Assembly (NCBI GenBank): GCA_028023455.1
Contig: JAQFVV010006246.1
Location: 4,205,501-4,269,500 of the forward strand
DNA from: Epiperipatus broadwayi
Taxonomy: Eukaryota; Onychophora; Udeonychophora; Euonychophora; Peripatidae
Length of the DNA: 64,000 nucleotides
Direction: 5' to 3'
Within the stretch, counting starts at the first letter, position 1, and the number at the start of each line of letters is the position of its first letter. This document shows, one piece after another, positions 22,445-33,067 of the stretch. The translations under genes and the position numbers were made by a program. The notes beneath the pieces are model-generated. The model worked only from the letters and a program-made list of their open reading frames with translations, searched no databases and was not told the origin of the DNA.

Positions 22445-25010
22445 TAGGACTCCTCTTTGACTCATATTGAAACAGTAAGATTCGTATTCGAATCTTAAGT
22501 TTCATCTTTTTCTATTGTCTCTCACTCATCGCTCTATCCTTCCCAAATTTAAACTTTTTGGTATCAAATTGTGTGTGTAGCAATATTAAAAATGTATAGA
22601 TATATGTAGAATTCACCATAAACATGCACACATTTCGATATCAAATTTAGGGCAATAAATAAAGATAAATAATAATTTAGATTTTTTCTTTTAGTTATAT
22701 GAAATATATAATTTTAACTATTTATTTTGAACTGTAAAATCCGTTATTTATTGCTTTGTTTAAATTTCATTTAATAATAATTTTAGAAATCTGATGTAAT
22801 ATTTAATTAAAAGTAAAAATAATCGTATGTTACCTTTTGTATTTGAAATTTTAAAAGTAATGGTCGGTGAGAGATAATAGATTAATTAAAGAAAAATTCC
22901 CCAAAATGTAATTATAAAATGTAAATGTAAAATGTAAATGTAAACAATAGAAAGGCAGCTTTCTCTATAATTAAAATTAACAAAAATACATTGATTAAAC
23001 TCAGGGCAGATTAATTGGAATCCAAAAATAAACTAACAAAAATGTAAAAGATAAGATCTAAGAAAGGAGGCCATTTTAGACTTTCTAGAAACTTTCAGTT
23101 TAACTTTAGCTGTGCTCTCAATCAGTTGAGAGTCTCCAAGATCTTAAATTAATTTTAACTGCCACAGTATGGTCGAGTAGAAAGCACCCAGACTAGTCTC
23201 CATCCAGATATGGCCTATTGTATGCCAAACCTTCCATTGCCCTTCATAAATTCAACCATGAAGATCTGCCGCCTAAAATAATTTGAAAGCTGCTGCTGTT
23301 AAATTACATGAATCATCTAAATGCTGTAAAGAACTGCTAATGCTAGAATCATGAACAATTTGCTACTGATCACTGAAATGGAAAACTTCTCATAAAACAG
23401 GTACCTGTATCCAAATTCTCTAGAGTACTCTACTAATATCCCACTATAGCTTATTCATTCTTTATATAACTTATAAACTATAAACTGTAAATTCCCATTT
23501 GTAATGCTATAAATTTAATAATTAATATGTAAACTTTTTTAATAATCTAGCCTGCCTAACTCTATCTTTCTTGGGTGTGTATTTCTAAAATCTACATTTT
23601 ATTATATAATTATCGCATGCTCATAATTTTCTAAGTATACATCTATGATCGCTTGAAACAGTGGATGCGTGTCAATAATTTCATATAAATCGACACACAT
23701 TCAATGCTTCCTTTATTGTAATGCAAGTGTCTACTGCTTAGCAAATGGCTGACATATTAGTTGTAATAATCACCCAGTTTATATATTGTTTTACATTTTA
23801 TTAAATCTTGATTAATAATTCCATAAAATTGCATTTCTTTGAGAGTCGCAAATGTTCATTATTAAATGTTGATAATGTACGGCCGAGTTATAAAATATAT
23901 TTAAAATCTCACAGAATCATCTATACATTATACATGTGTTATGTTTTAGAGATGCGATGACCTATTACGAGCCTTGAGTATTCCAGATTCTATAGGGTTG
24001 AAATTAACCCCAGTCATCCTACACAAGCTGATAAATGAATGTCCCGTAGGACTTGACGACCATCATGCAGCCAGCAGGCAATCATGGCACGAACCACTTG
24101 TCCCTGGATATGCTTATGTGACATCTTACCTCTTTGGGCCTATGGCAAACACCAGCCCATTGTTCTAAACTTATTCATGGCTTTGCAGTTTCAATATACT
24201 GCCATTCCCAATCGCCTTTCTAGACATACCACCTGTTTTCTTTTATTAACTTTATATTCTATGTATAACTCCGTCCCTGCATTAGTGACATAACTCCCTC
24301 TCAAATAAATGTTTTTCCCTAGTTATTAATAAATATCTTTAATTAAATAAATATATGACCACTGCTACTCTTATAACTCTTACTTTAGACTCTTGCATTG
24401 CAAAGGTATAAATCCCTAAAGGCATGCCTTAGAAATACTTGCTCAAGAATTTTAGGTAGCTAGATTACATCATCAAATAAATATATTTCTCTTCGTAAAC
24501 ATAACAGTATCAGAAATACCGCTACTGAGGTCTTAAATATAAAGTATTATTAGTAAAATGATTTCGTATAAATGTTACTAAATAAATAAATGTATTTCTT
24601 GAATATATAACAGTATCAGAAAATTCCGTTACTCAATTTAAATACTAACAAATATTATTAGTAAATAATTTATTATTAAAATGTTTCAATAAATAATGTC
24701 AAACTATATGTCTGCCATTACTTCTTTATGTATTTATTCGATACCCACCCAATGTGTTTCCTCAATTCTGTAAATATAGGTATTCAATTAATATTAGTGT
24801 TATTATTGGCTAACTTGAAAATAAAATCATGAATCTCTTGCAACATCCCTGACCACCGTGCCTAAAGAAACATTTACTAATGTCGCATCAGATGCATTGT
24901 TTTATAGATTGTATTATGGAACCGATAAACTATGTTCGACTTAATACTATGGGTGGCTTCGCTACCTAGATGGTGCTGCAGTTCTGTGTGGTGGTCAAAT
25001 TCTGCATTAT
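22445..25010. mobile_element. Unidentified ~2.5-kb insertion within the gypsy pol
   Basis: Protease-side sequence stops at about 25010 and RT resumes at about 22440, where a few residues of linker are expected, so about 2.5 kb is foreign. It holds no ORF with a recognisable domain. An imperfect tandem repeat of about 105 bp lies at 24478-24690 (shared ATAACAGTATCAGAAA and AATATTATTAGTAAA-like blocks). A GC-richer stretch lies at 23040-24300. I could not find terminal repeats or a target duplication by eye. It could be a solo LTR or another non-coding element. Confidence 0.5.
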
Positions 25011-25047
25011 GTTGCACTATGTTAATGAATCACACATTTTCTGACTG

Positions 25048-25560
25048 TTACAATATCCAGTGGGTATATCCTCTAATTTTAATGGAAGTGTTCGAAATGA
25101 CATGAGAGAATTCCTCCAAGATTTGTTCATACAGTCGGTTTCTGGGTTTTTGAATTTTGGCCTCTTCATCTTGGTCATTATTAGTGCTGAATGAGGCAAC
25201 TTTTTTCATCTGTGGTTGACTGGTTTCAAAATTGATACTTTCATTGTGGTTCTGGAAGGTCCTTTTGGGGTAATCAATAATGCATTGATGTTGGGTCAGA
25301 AAATCAGATTTGAGTACTAAGTCATAAATTAGTCCTGGCATTATCAGATTATGTGGCCTATGGAAGTTTTTCCAAAACTGACCTCTAACCACACCTTATA
25401 ATTCTCACAGTTTTTTCCATTTTCTAGGGTCAGTGTAATAGGGTGAGTCAGGAGTAGCATGATAATGGTGTTGTCTTTCTTGAGAGTATTTCCCCTTGTC
25501 CTTGATATGATTGGTATCTGACTTCTGGAGTCTAATAAGGCTTTTGTGTTTCAGGATTCA
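25048..25560 (-). pseudogene. Ty3/gypsy aspartic protease remnant
   Basis: Minus-strand frames give ALLDSRSQIPIISR near 25535-25500, which corresponds to the retropepsin A-L-L-D-[ST]-G-S block with the glycine changed to arginine. The 114-codon frame 25392-25048 follows (LIYDLVLKSDFLTQHQCIID, then ILEEFSHVISNTSIKIRG, the linker just before RT). The active site is disabled. Confidence 0.7.
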
Positions 25561-25618
25561 ACTCATACTCCCAGTGTAGATAATACATTCATCATCTCTA
25601 TCTCTTAACAGTCTTTTT

Positions 25619-25903
25619 CTAGAATAACCAATTTCTCAGGCTGTCTCCACTTGATGTTAACTTTTCCTTGATGTCTTGGTTTGGGATTAGGTTCCCATAG
25701 ACTAGATATGTCAGGAATCTTGTCATCTCTTCCACACTGGAGATTTGACTAACAAGCATCATTCTTTGCAACCAAGCAGGAATATTGTGACTAAAAGTAC
25801 AGATGATGTTGGCATCAAAATACACAAAATGCAGTAAGTGATCTGAACTTAGCCACTTGACAAAAGAAAAACTGAGAGAATGGTTCACCAGGAATATAGA
25901 CAT
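25619..25903 (-). pseudogene. Ty3/gypsy gag, C-terminal half
   Basis: The 94-codon minus-strand frame has IICTFSHNIPAWLQRMMLVS and YLVYGNLIPNQ. These align with IVRMIRHNMPPWIRKILISA and DIDYGNVEENQ of the intact gag at 44799-45830. That identifies it as the capsid C-terminal half of the same gag family. It begins abruptly (IFLVNHSLSF), at the residue where the N-terminal half breaks off in the inverted segment next door. Confidence 0.7.
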
Positions 25904-25939
25904 ATCGGAAATGCTGAAGAACTCTTAACCTCTAAGACC

Positions 25940-26271
25940 ACTACAGACCCAAACCAGTCAAAGAGTTACCAAGGGTCACCTCATATGGCACAGTTTGTGC
26001 AAATCCAAATGTTCCATGGTAAACCAAAAGAATGCCCAAGAAGATCTTGAGAGTTTGAAAGAATTGTTTTACTTTCATCCCACTAGTGATATTGAGCAGC
26101 TGATTCTCGCCACTCATTACCTAAAGACAGCTATGAAGGATAGGTGGCTTTCACTGGGAAAAAACTGGCCACATTAAAAAAAACATAGGACAACCTTATT
26201 GAAGATATATTGCAGAAAAGAATGTCAGAAAGGCATTTTACATATCCCAATAACAGAAAAATACGCTGTGA
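25940..26271 (+). pseudogene. Inverted N-terminal half of the same gag
   Basis: The plus strand here reads AQFVQIQMFHGKPKECPRR, then after a frameshift DLESLKELFYFHPTSDIEQ and AMKDRWLSLGKNWP, then after another KECQKGILHIPITEKYAVN. This aligns colinearly with KFIHIQCFRGEPGGNPRHH, LDSLKMFFKFQNMTEEEK and ARDWWNTLSNQP of the intact gag. The orientation is opposite to all other parts of this element. The right end coincides with the LTR edge at about 26272, and the left end adjoins the minus-strand C-terminal half. Confidence 0.7.
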
Positions 26272-27182
26272 ACAGATCCGATCTTGGTGCAGCATTCTTT
26301 GATTTTGAGGAAGCAGGTTCTAATTAGACTAAATACATTTCTTCTTGGCCTCTGCACTTTTCTAACAGCTCAGGAGCTTTTGAATGGTAGGAGCTAAAGT
26401 TGCAGCATGGTGAGGAGATGCCCTCAGAGACTGAGGAAAAGTGGCTTGGGCTCCTCTACTCAAACAACATTTCAAAAAATTCAACTGACATGGAGTATGT
26501 TGGTGACAGCTCACAAAACGTTTTTTTCATTTTTGACTCAATTCAGCCCTATTTATAGGCCTTTTGTTCACTATCTGAAGCTATATCCAATAGACTTTCA
26601 TAACATCATTGTCGAAGAAGTGCAAATGTTGATAAGTCCTGGAAATCTATTTCTAAAACTTTCTTTTAAACAATGAAAATTTCCCTTAGAGGTTATTGAT
26701 GAAAGTTATAAGAGATTTTAATTTAAAGTAAAAATATTATAATTAGAATGATTAGCTTCTGCATTTTTGTACAATCTAATAGTGAATGATTTCCAGAACC
26801 CTCTTGACAATTGCATTTTCTTTTTGATACAAAATTAAAATACATATATTAAAATAATTAATACATATAAAATTATATTTTATTTTATAAAAAAAAACAA
26901 TATCCCCCCTTTCCTTTCACATATATATTATATATCACAAATACCCATAAATAGTTTTCAAATCCTTTCACATATATATTATATATCACATATACACATA
27001 AATAGTTTTCAAATATATTAGCATAAAATTTCTTGCATTCATGTGTGTATATGTAATGCCAATACATATATATCTTATACATTATTTTGCCATGTGAGGT
27101 GGATTCAAATCCTGTTAGTTGGTTGGTTGGTTATGTTAGGTAAACTATGAAGCTCAATCTGCATAGCAGATTGACTGCTTCA
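26272..27182 (-). repeat. Right LTR (5' LTR of the minus-strand Ty3/gypsy element)
   Basis: It is the partner of 18754-19660 with the same order of marks. The right edge ...GATTGACTGCTTCA at 27182 gives a TG start on the element strand. The tandem pair containing CACATATATATTATATATCA is present here too (about 26917-27011). The left edge is fused to inverted gag, not to a primer binding site. Confidence 0.85.
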
Positions 27183-27529
27183 ATACACATCTAGATGTAT
27201 ACACATACTCGAGCTATACATATTAATTATTACAGGAAAGCTTTTGCCCAACATTTCGCAAATACACTGAGAAGCAGATATTCATGCACATACTGTAGTT
27301 CATTAACATGCAGAATGTCAAAAGACACTCGAAGATTGCTACTGCTACTATTGTTCATAAAGTTAATGTTAGTCTATGAATGGGAATGAGAAATTTATAT
27401 TACCTAGGATTTTCAGTCTCTCTGAGTTTGGTGGCTTCTTGCTTTCTCCTGCTGCTGCATGCATAATTTGCCAACCAGTTGGATTTTGGTTCTTTGATAG
27501 TTTTGGTTATGGCTTCTTATTGCTTATAT

Positions 27530-27708
27530 TCAGACAAATAGATATTCTTGATAATCCAGATTTTCCAACAGGCATAATTTCTAATGGGCAGATTGATAAT
27601 GTTCCTGCAGACCAAGCGTGGAGTATGGCTTTATGCTCTGATGATTTCTTAGCATGTCATGATCTTAACAGTGACAAGTTGAAAAAAATAAGAGTCTTCA
27701 GTAAATGA
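27530..27708 (+). CDS. Possible terminal exon of an unknown gene
   Basis: A 110-codon frame ends at 27708. Its last ~58 codons (from about 27532) look like real protein rather than AT noise, with balanced composition and D/N/C residues (DILDNPDFPTGIISNG, WSMALCSDDFLACHDL, DKLKKIRVF). They are preceded by a plausible splice acceptor (TTGCTTATATTCAG, ending about 27535). The TGA is followed within about 30 bases by two AATAAA-type signals (27713-27735). I do not recognise the protein. It could equally be a processed fragment or part of an unknown repeat that has lost its relatives here. Confidence 0.3.
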
Positions 27709-27778
27709 ACTAAATAAAACTGAATGAATAAATGATGAAATTTCAGTTCTATTTCTGTGAAGCCATCTTATTGTTCTT

Positions 27779-28570
27779 ATGTTTTTAATTAATTTTTTTC
27801 AAATCAACCAACACCTACAACTTTTCAAAAGTAGCCTCAATCTCACAAACCAAAAATTAATTACCTATTTTAAAAGATGGTGTCTGGAGGCCAAGTATCT
27901 GGATTTCATCATAAACATTAATTTCAGCATGCTTCCTACAAACTGGGCCCTGTTTTATTGAAGAGGAAACTCCCACATTGATCTGTTCTGCAGTTTATGC
28001 TCACATGAAGAGGAGACCATTGAACACTTCATATATCATTATCCAAGCATTAAAATGATCAGAGATATGCTGCCAAGTCCAAGATCAAACCAGATCTGAT
28101 TGTCTCACTTAAAAAAGTGATCCATACCAGAATGTTCACAATTATTAGACTGCCCACTTTCATCCTCTATGCAATTTGGATAGTATATTGCAAGTTGATA
28201 ATGGAACTACCCCATCTAGATCCAGGACCATTGTTCTGTAAAACAATAAAGAAGATCATGAAAAGAAATGAGTTCATCTCCAAAAAACCCTTTGAGGACA
28301 CCTGACCCCTATTCACCCTTTCAATTGATAACAATGGAATGTTAGACATGCTGGACCATTAAGCCATTCAACAATAATTCTCAGGACATAGCATAACCTC
28401 ATTTAACTTTGTATACATTCTTTTCAATTAGTACATATAGTATTTAATAAATATATTTTTGAAACAAGTCAGGAATTAGTAATAATTGTAACTTGTCTTT
28501 CTTTTATATACTTTTATTTTATAATCCTGTCAAAAATACTCTTTGAAAAAAGTATTTTTAATTAAAAAAA
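27779..28570 (+). pseudogene. 5'-truncated Tx1/L1-like LINE, C-terminal fragment
   Basis: Frames read YLDFIININFSMLPTNWAL, then (shifted) CSLCSHEEETIEHFIYHYPS. This aligns with FVDFLIKIILGALPTG and CPLCNKQEESIDHILDQC of the LINE at 58.3-61.4 kb. The C-x2-C-x7-H-x4-C-type pattern is the zinc-binding C-terminal domain of L1/Tx1-type LINE ORF2; the last cysteine is changed to tyrosine here. The remainder to about 28570 is 3' UTR-like and A/T-rich. Confidence 0.7.
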
Positions 28571-29820
28571 TAAAAATTTCTTATGATTAAATTAAATAGT
28601 TTGTGCAAAAGTAATCAGGCTCTGGAGATTAAGATTCCAGACTGATTAGTTGAGCAATATGATTAATCTCTGTAATTAAAATAGAAAAATAAAATAAAAA
28701 TAAAGAAATGAAAATTGTAATTAAGTTTTTTAGAGATAAAATGTATTAATAGCATGGCTGAAACTTGATCAAGGATGGGGTCAGAGTAGTATACAAAGCA
28801 CACATCCACTATTGTCTTCAGTTTTTTAGAATTTGTTTTTGAGTTCAGTTAGAGAGTTATTAACTTATTATTCTATTGAAGTATTAAAGAGAATGAATAC
28901 CGAATGTTGGTGTTCAGCCATTTCCTCCACTCATCTCCCATGTGCCATTAGCAAAATGCCATGGTAATTTACTCTAACTCACCTTCTGCCGAGGTTTCAA
29001 CCCACGTTAAAGTAAACCCGACATTCTGTAGAACAAGAAACCAAGAAGCTTCCTTTAAGTTACAAATACCTTGACCAAGAAACTGACCAGATCTGAGAAA
29101 AAGAGATGATGACCCACATGCAAAGAAAAACCAAGAACTGTGCATATCCATATACAAAAACCAAGAACTGTGTAAAAAATACCTATGGAAATCAGAGATG
29201 GTGTTTAACCCACAAATAAACACCAAAAGCTGTGCTGTATTTATCCTAGATAAATATTCATTGAAATCATTATTAAAACTTTTAAATTGTATCTGGAATA
29301 AGAATTCATTATCACAAGCATGCATACTTGTTAAGTGTATACTATTTCTTATGTGTTTCATATTTTATTATTTTTATTATTATCATTACATTTATAATTA
29401 TTATTTTTTAATAAATTTGTTTAAATTATTAATATTTTTTATGCCTCTCTCACCATTCATATAAGTAAATGTGTAGCCAATCTCATGTTAAGAACTAGCC
29501 ATGGGTCAAGCGCTTGAAACATGTTAATGACATTTCATGGATTCCAGTGTAAGTATTGGATGGTGCCCAGGATTTAATCCCATTATAAATATCTCCATGA
29601 GATGTTTCACATTTCATGCAGCCAGGGAGTTACTTTAGTTTGGAAAGGTGACTGTTGGTTTAATATTTTTATTAAATCTCAGTCTGATTGAGAATATGAT
29701 TGACATATAATTATTAATCATATTTACTCCCCTGCTTGAGTAATAGGTCTCTTAAAAATCATATTGCAAAATCATGAGTTTTATAAAATAGAATAAATAA
29801 TAGAAAGTTTAATAATTATA
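28571..29820. other. Unassigned DNA
   Basis: A moderately GC-richer patch at 28920-29200 contains the short repeated phrase AAAAACCAAGAACTGTG (about 29130 and 29157). A frame of 130 codons on the minus strand (29361-28969) crosses it without a recognisable domain. No gene is called. Confidence 0.4.
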
Positions 29821-30175
29821 ATAATAACAATGATAACAATAATGATGATGATGATATTAATAATAATAATAATAATTCAATTCTATTCAATTTATTTACC
29901 ATACAAAACTATAGCATTAAGCCAATTACAGAATTGCACCATAACAATGACACAATAAAATGCATAATTAATATACAAAATGAATAAAAATGTCAAATTA
30001 TTAATATAATTATATGTCATACTTTTTGATAAGATAAGTAACAAATTAAAGTCTAAATTAAAAATATTTTCATTAGTAAAATCATTATTATAGGTATTAG
30101 GCAAATGAAACAAAGGTGAAAGGTTAAATATTTTAAATGCCAATATCTTTGAACCATCTATTTGTAGACATTACA
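29821..30175 (-). repeat. LINE-type 3' tail fragment with ATT/AAT microsatellite
   Basis: An AAT/GAT-rich microsatellite (about 29821-29877) leads into AATTCAATTCTATTCAATTTATTTACC, much like the junction at 35804 where the CR1/Jockey-type LINE meets its (ATT)n tail. An 83-codon minus-strand frame (30143-29892) starts FKIFNLSPLFHLPN, reminiscent of LINE C-terminal tails. A ~50-bp piece at its 5' side (30125-30175) recurs at 32108-32163. It is probably a 5'-truncated LINE copy on the minus strand. Confidence 0.5.
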
Positions 30176-30289
30176 ATATCATCTGTCCCCGCAAACAAGA
30201 ATAAAATATGAATTTGAAATTTTATTCTTAATAAGGTTAAAGTATAACTTTTTTTTGTATTAGCGTACTGATATATTTTTGTAGACTCA

Positions 30290-30600
30290 CTCACAAATGA
30301 CATGCGGCTTTATAGCCCACTTTTAGGTCAAACATGATGGGAATGATTTGCATATTCATCTGTGTTCTTTATGCTCAATGTAAAGCTAACAATAAGAAGC
30401 TAAAGTCATAAGTACATATGAGCACTGGTCCACCCTCCCATTTCTTGAGAACTCTGCTACAAATAGACTGATGAGCATTTATGAATGGTCATATGTTACC
30501 TACTGTGTATATAAGGACTCGGGGCTATGCTTTTTACCCCTCTTCAGTATTTGCCTACCTAGTGAACACTTGTGACTTAATATCTACATCAGCCATGATC
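30290..30600 (+). promoter_or_regulatory. LTR-like promoter segment with TATA box
   Basis: A GC-richer block contains TGTGTATATAAGGACTCGGG (TATA at about 30507-30515). It is followed some 30 bases later by the pyrimidine-rich CCCCTCTTCAGT and about 60 bases on by CTTGTGACTTAATATC. This spacing is common for retroelement LTR promoters. There is no matching second copy in the window, so a solo LTR or a host promoter are both possible. Confidence 0.35.
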
Positions 30601-32150
30601 GTGTTTTTCTAGACATTTAAAAAATATATATTTTATAGTTGTATAATCCGGTTTAATTAGAAAGTTGTTTTTTAAAAAAAAAACTACTATTCAGTTTTCA
30701 GGAAAAGGTTTTGGGCTATCATTGTAATGTTCTTTATACCATTACAATGTATCTCAGGTAGTGGTAGTTGTATCAAAGCCCCATATTGGGTACCATTATA
30801 ACATTTTTCCATTTCAGTAGTTCCTGGTATGTCTTTTTACATACTATAGAGTGAAAGTTAATCAAGCTATGGATAAGAAAATATCTTGTTTATATTTCTA
30901 AAATCATAGCTATATTTTCTGATTAACTGGCCTATTAATTATTATGACAGGAATTGCCAACATAGTTTTAATTTCTAAGAGAACACCATAGTTAATAGAC
31001 TCCTAACTTCATATCTATAATTTTATTTTTTTGAGAGTATTATTCCCAGGGCTTAATCATCAAATATTGGCAAAGATAAATTATACACTCGAATCCTAAT
31101 AAACTAAACATTAATAAATTTAATAAATATCACTAATAATGCACAATGACTAGTTGATATTAAAAATAAATACTTTTATTTTAACAAATTCAAATATTAA
31201 AAACACATTACTAATTATTTGGAAAGACTACACACATGCTAATCCAGACATTAAATCAACTAACTAAAACAGTTTAATAATTAAGTTTCTTCCAGGAAGT
31301 TCTTTGAATGACAATTCTGCAAAAGTCTCTATTAGTAGTAATATTATAAGCTTATAGGAAGGATTGTTTGCAAATGCTTAATTTAGTCACAATCGGGATA
31401 TGAATAACCTTACTGGTAAGTTTTGTAGTACATGTTTTGAAGAGCCCATTGAAGTTAACTAGTTTCACACTATTGACATTTTTGTAGATTCGTGACCTGT
31501 CCTAATGGCTAGACTCAATGGTTTTTTCTGAGTGACCTATATGAAGAAAGGTATCTGAAAACCCATCTGTTCCACTCCGCATGATGATTCACCTCAGCAT
31601 ATGATTAGTGGTAGTCCTGTATATGAGTAGTCTGGTATAGGATATTTTCTCTATCCCAGATCTAATGGAAGCTGCTAGTTAAGGAAAAGACAAAGATCCA
31701 GTTTTCTGACCTTTTATAGCTGCGATCCATTTTTATACTTCTCTGTATATTTTCTTTTGTCCTTTTATCAGCATACAAGATAATAATCTTGCATACAAGA
31801 TAATAATCTTGTACACTTTATCTTAAATTTACATTACAAAGTCTCTTTTTTTTTCAGCATAATTCTGCCATCATTAATTAGCTTCAAAAAAAGTTAAATG
31901 ATTGTAATCTTTACTTCTGAATTTTTCTTTTTATTTGTTTGGATTAGTAATCTGCATGTCATTTATTCTTTTCAATTTTAACTCTTAATTGGATAAATAA
32001 TTCCAAACAAAAAATTAACTTTCATTATATGTTTTAAAAAAAAATTACACAAACTAAAAAAAAAATTTAAATGCATCAATTTAAAAGATCTTTAAATTCA
32101 CTTTTTTTAGCCTTTAAATATTTTAAATGCCAATATTACCATCTATTTGT
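30601..32150. other. Non-coding DNA with a 20-bp tandem duplication
   Basis: GCATACAAGATAATAATCTT occurs twice in tandem at 31771-31790 and 31791-31810. Otherwise nothing is recognised. Confidence 0.6.
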
Positions 32151-32206
32151 AGATGGTACAATATATATATATAATTATTGGTAGTAATAATTTAAATATT
32201 AAATCG

Positions 32207-32880
32207 ATTATGAAAATAAATATTGGGGCTTTTAATGTTAGTGGACTTAATTCAGTTGAAAAATTATTTCAGCTGTCTAAATGGTGTGATTTAGTTCAAC
32301 CTCACATTCTAGGCCTGTTGGAGATAAAGATATATACTAGTTCTCAGATTAACCCATCCGATTACTTTATTAATAAAGGTTTCTCTACTTTTTCAAAAAC
32401 CTTCTCTGTGCCATCAGCAGGAATGGGTCTTAATTATACAAACATGCCCATTTAAATCTTTCAAAATATTGTATGATGATAATTATATTTCATCATAATG
32501 CAATCATCTTAAATATAATTTTTGTGTACATTCTTCCAGGTACTATTATTATTAACAGATTAATATTAAAATCAATACAATTCTTGCAACCACCCCATAC
32601 CCTATTCTGCTATTGGGAGATTTCAATATGTCATATGACAGTTTTGCAAACAAATGGCTCCATAGACTGAGTTTTCCTTTATTGAGTGGTGAAGGCTATT
32701 TACCAAATAATTTAATATTCAATAATGGTAGGCATAGGTCTTGAATAGACCTAGTATTTTATTCTTGAATACTGCACTATAATATTAGTATTACATTAAA
32801 AAACTCTATCTCAGATCATCTAGCCTCTATTGTTACCTTGGATATGGATATGACACATAAGGCTATGATTCATACAAGCA
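32207..32880 (+). pseudogene. Tx1/L1-like LINE: AP-endonuclease domain
   Basis: The frame 32153-32455 reads NIGAFNVSGLNS, then PHILGLLEIKI, the first blocks of an AP-type endonuclease. After shifts follow LLLGDFNMSYDS near 32610 (the conserved G-D-F-N block), IDLVF near 32745 and ISDHLASIVTLD near 32805 (the S-D-H block). It is the 5' half of LINE ORF2 and joins the RT fragments downstream in the same orientation. Single-base frame losses are frequent, but blocks are intact, so the copy is of moderate age. Confidence 0.75.
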
Positions 32881-33067
32881 AGACAATAAGATTACTTTTG
32901 CCTAGCTGCACTACTGAATTATTATATTCTGAAATATATATATATATATAGCTTTATACAAAATTAAAAACCATAAATTATTTTCTGTACAAGCCTGATT
33001 AGCATTCATAAATGTTGTCTCATATACAATAAATCATATTACATGCAATAAACATCTTTCTTCAAGA

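Larger units (their letters stand above)
18754..27182 (-). mobile_element. Ty3/gypsy LTR retrotransposon, full-length but dead, minus strand
   Basis: Two direct repeats of about 0.9 kb (18754-19660 and 26272-27182) flank gag, protease, RT, RNase H and integrase remnants. These read on the minus strand in the Ty3/gypsy order (RT before integrase). The LTRs differ by many substitutions and small indels, roughly 10% by eye, so the insertion is not recent. Two rearrangements are visible. About 2.5 kb of unrelated sequence splits pol at the start of RT (about 22445-25010), and the 5' half of gag lies in reverse orientation against the 5' LTR (25940-26271). The primer binding site that should adjoin the right LTR is missing, consistent with that rearrangement. 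Confidence 0.85.

Noticed and set aside
28969-29361. 130-codon minus ORF as a host gene
   Set aside because: No recognisable domain, repeated NSWF(F)-type phrases from a short internal repeat, and no splice or promoter signals; left uncalled.
32108-32163. Target-site duplication for the Tx1-like LINE
   Set aside because: The matching piece is 2 kb away at 30125 and belongs to another repeat, so it is not a flank of this insertion.
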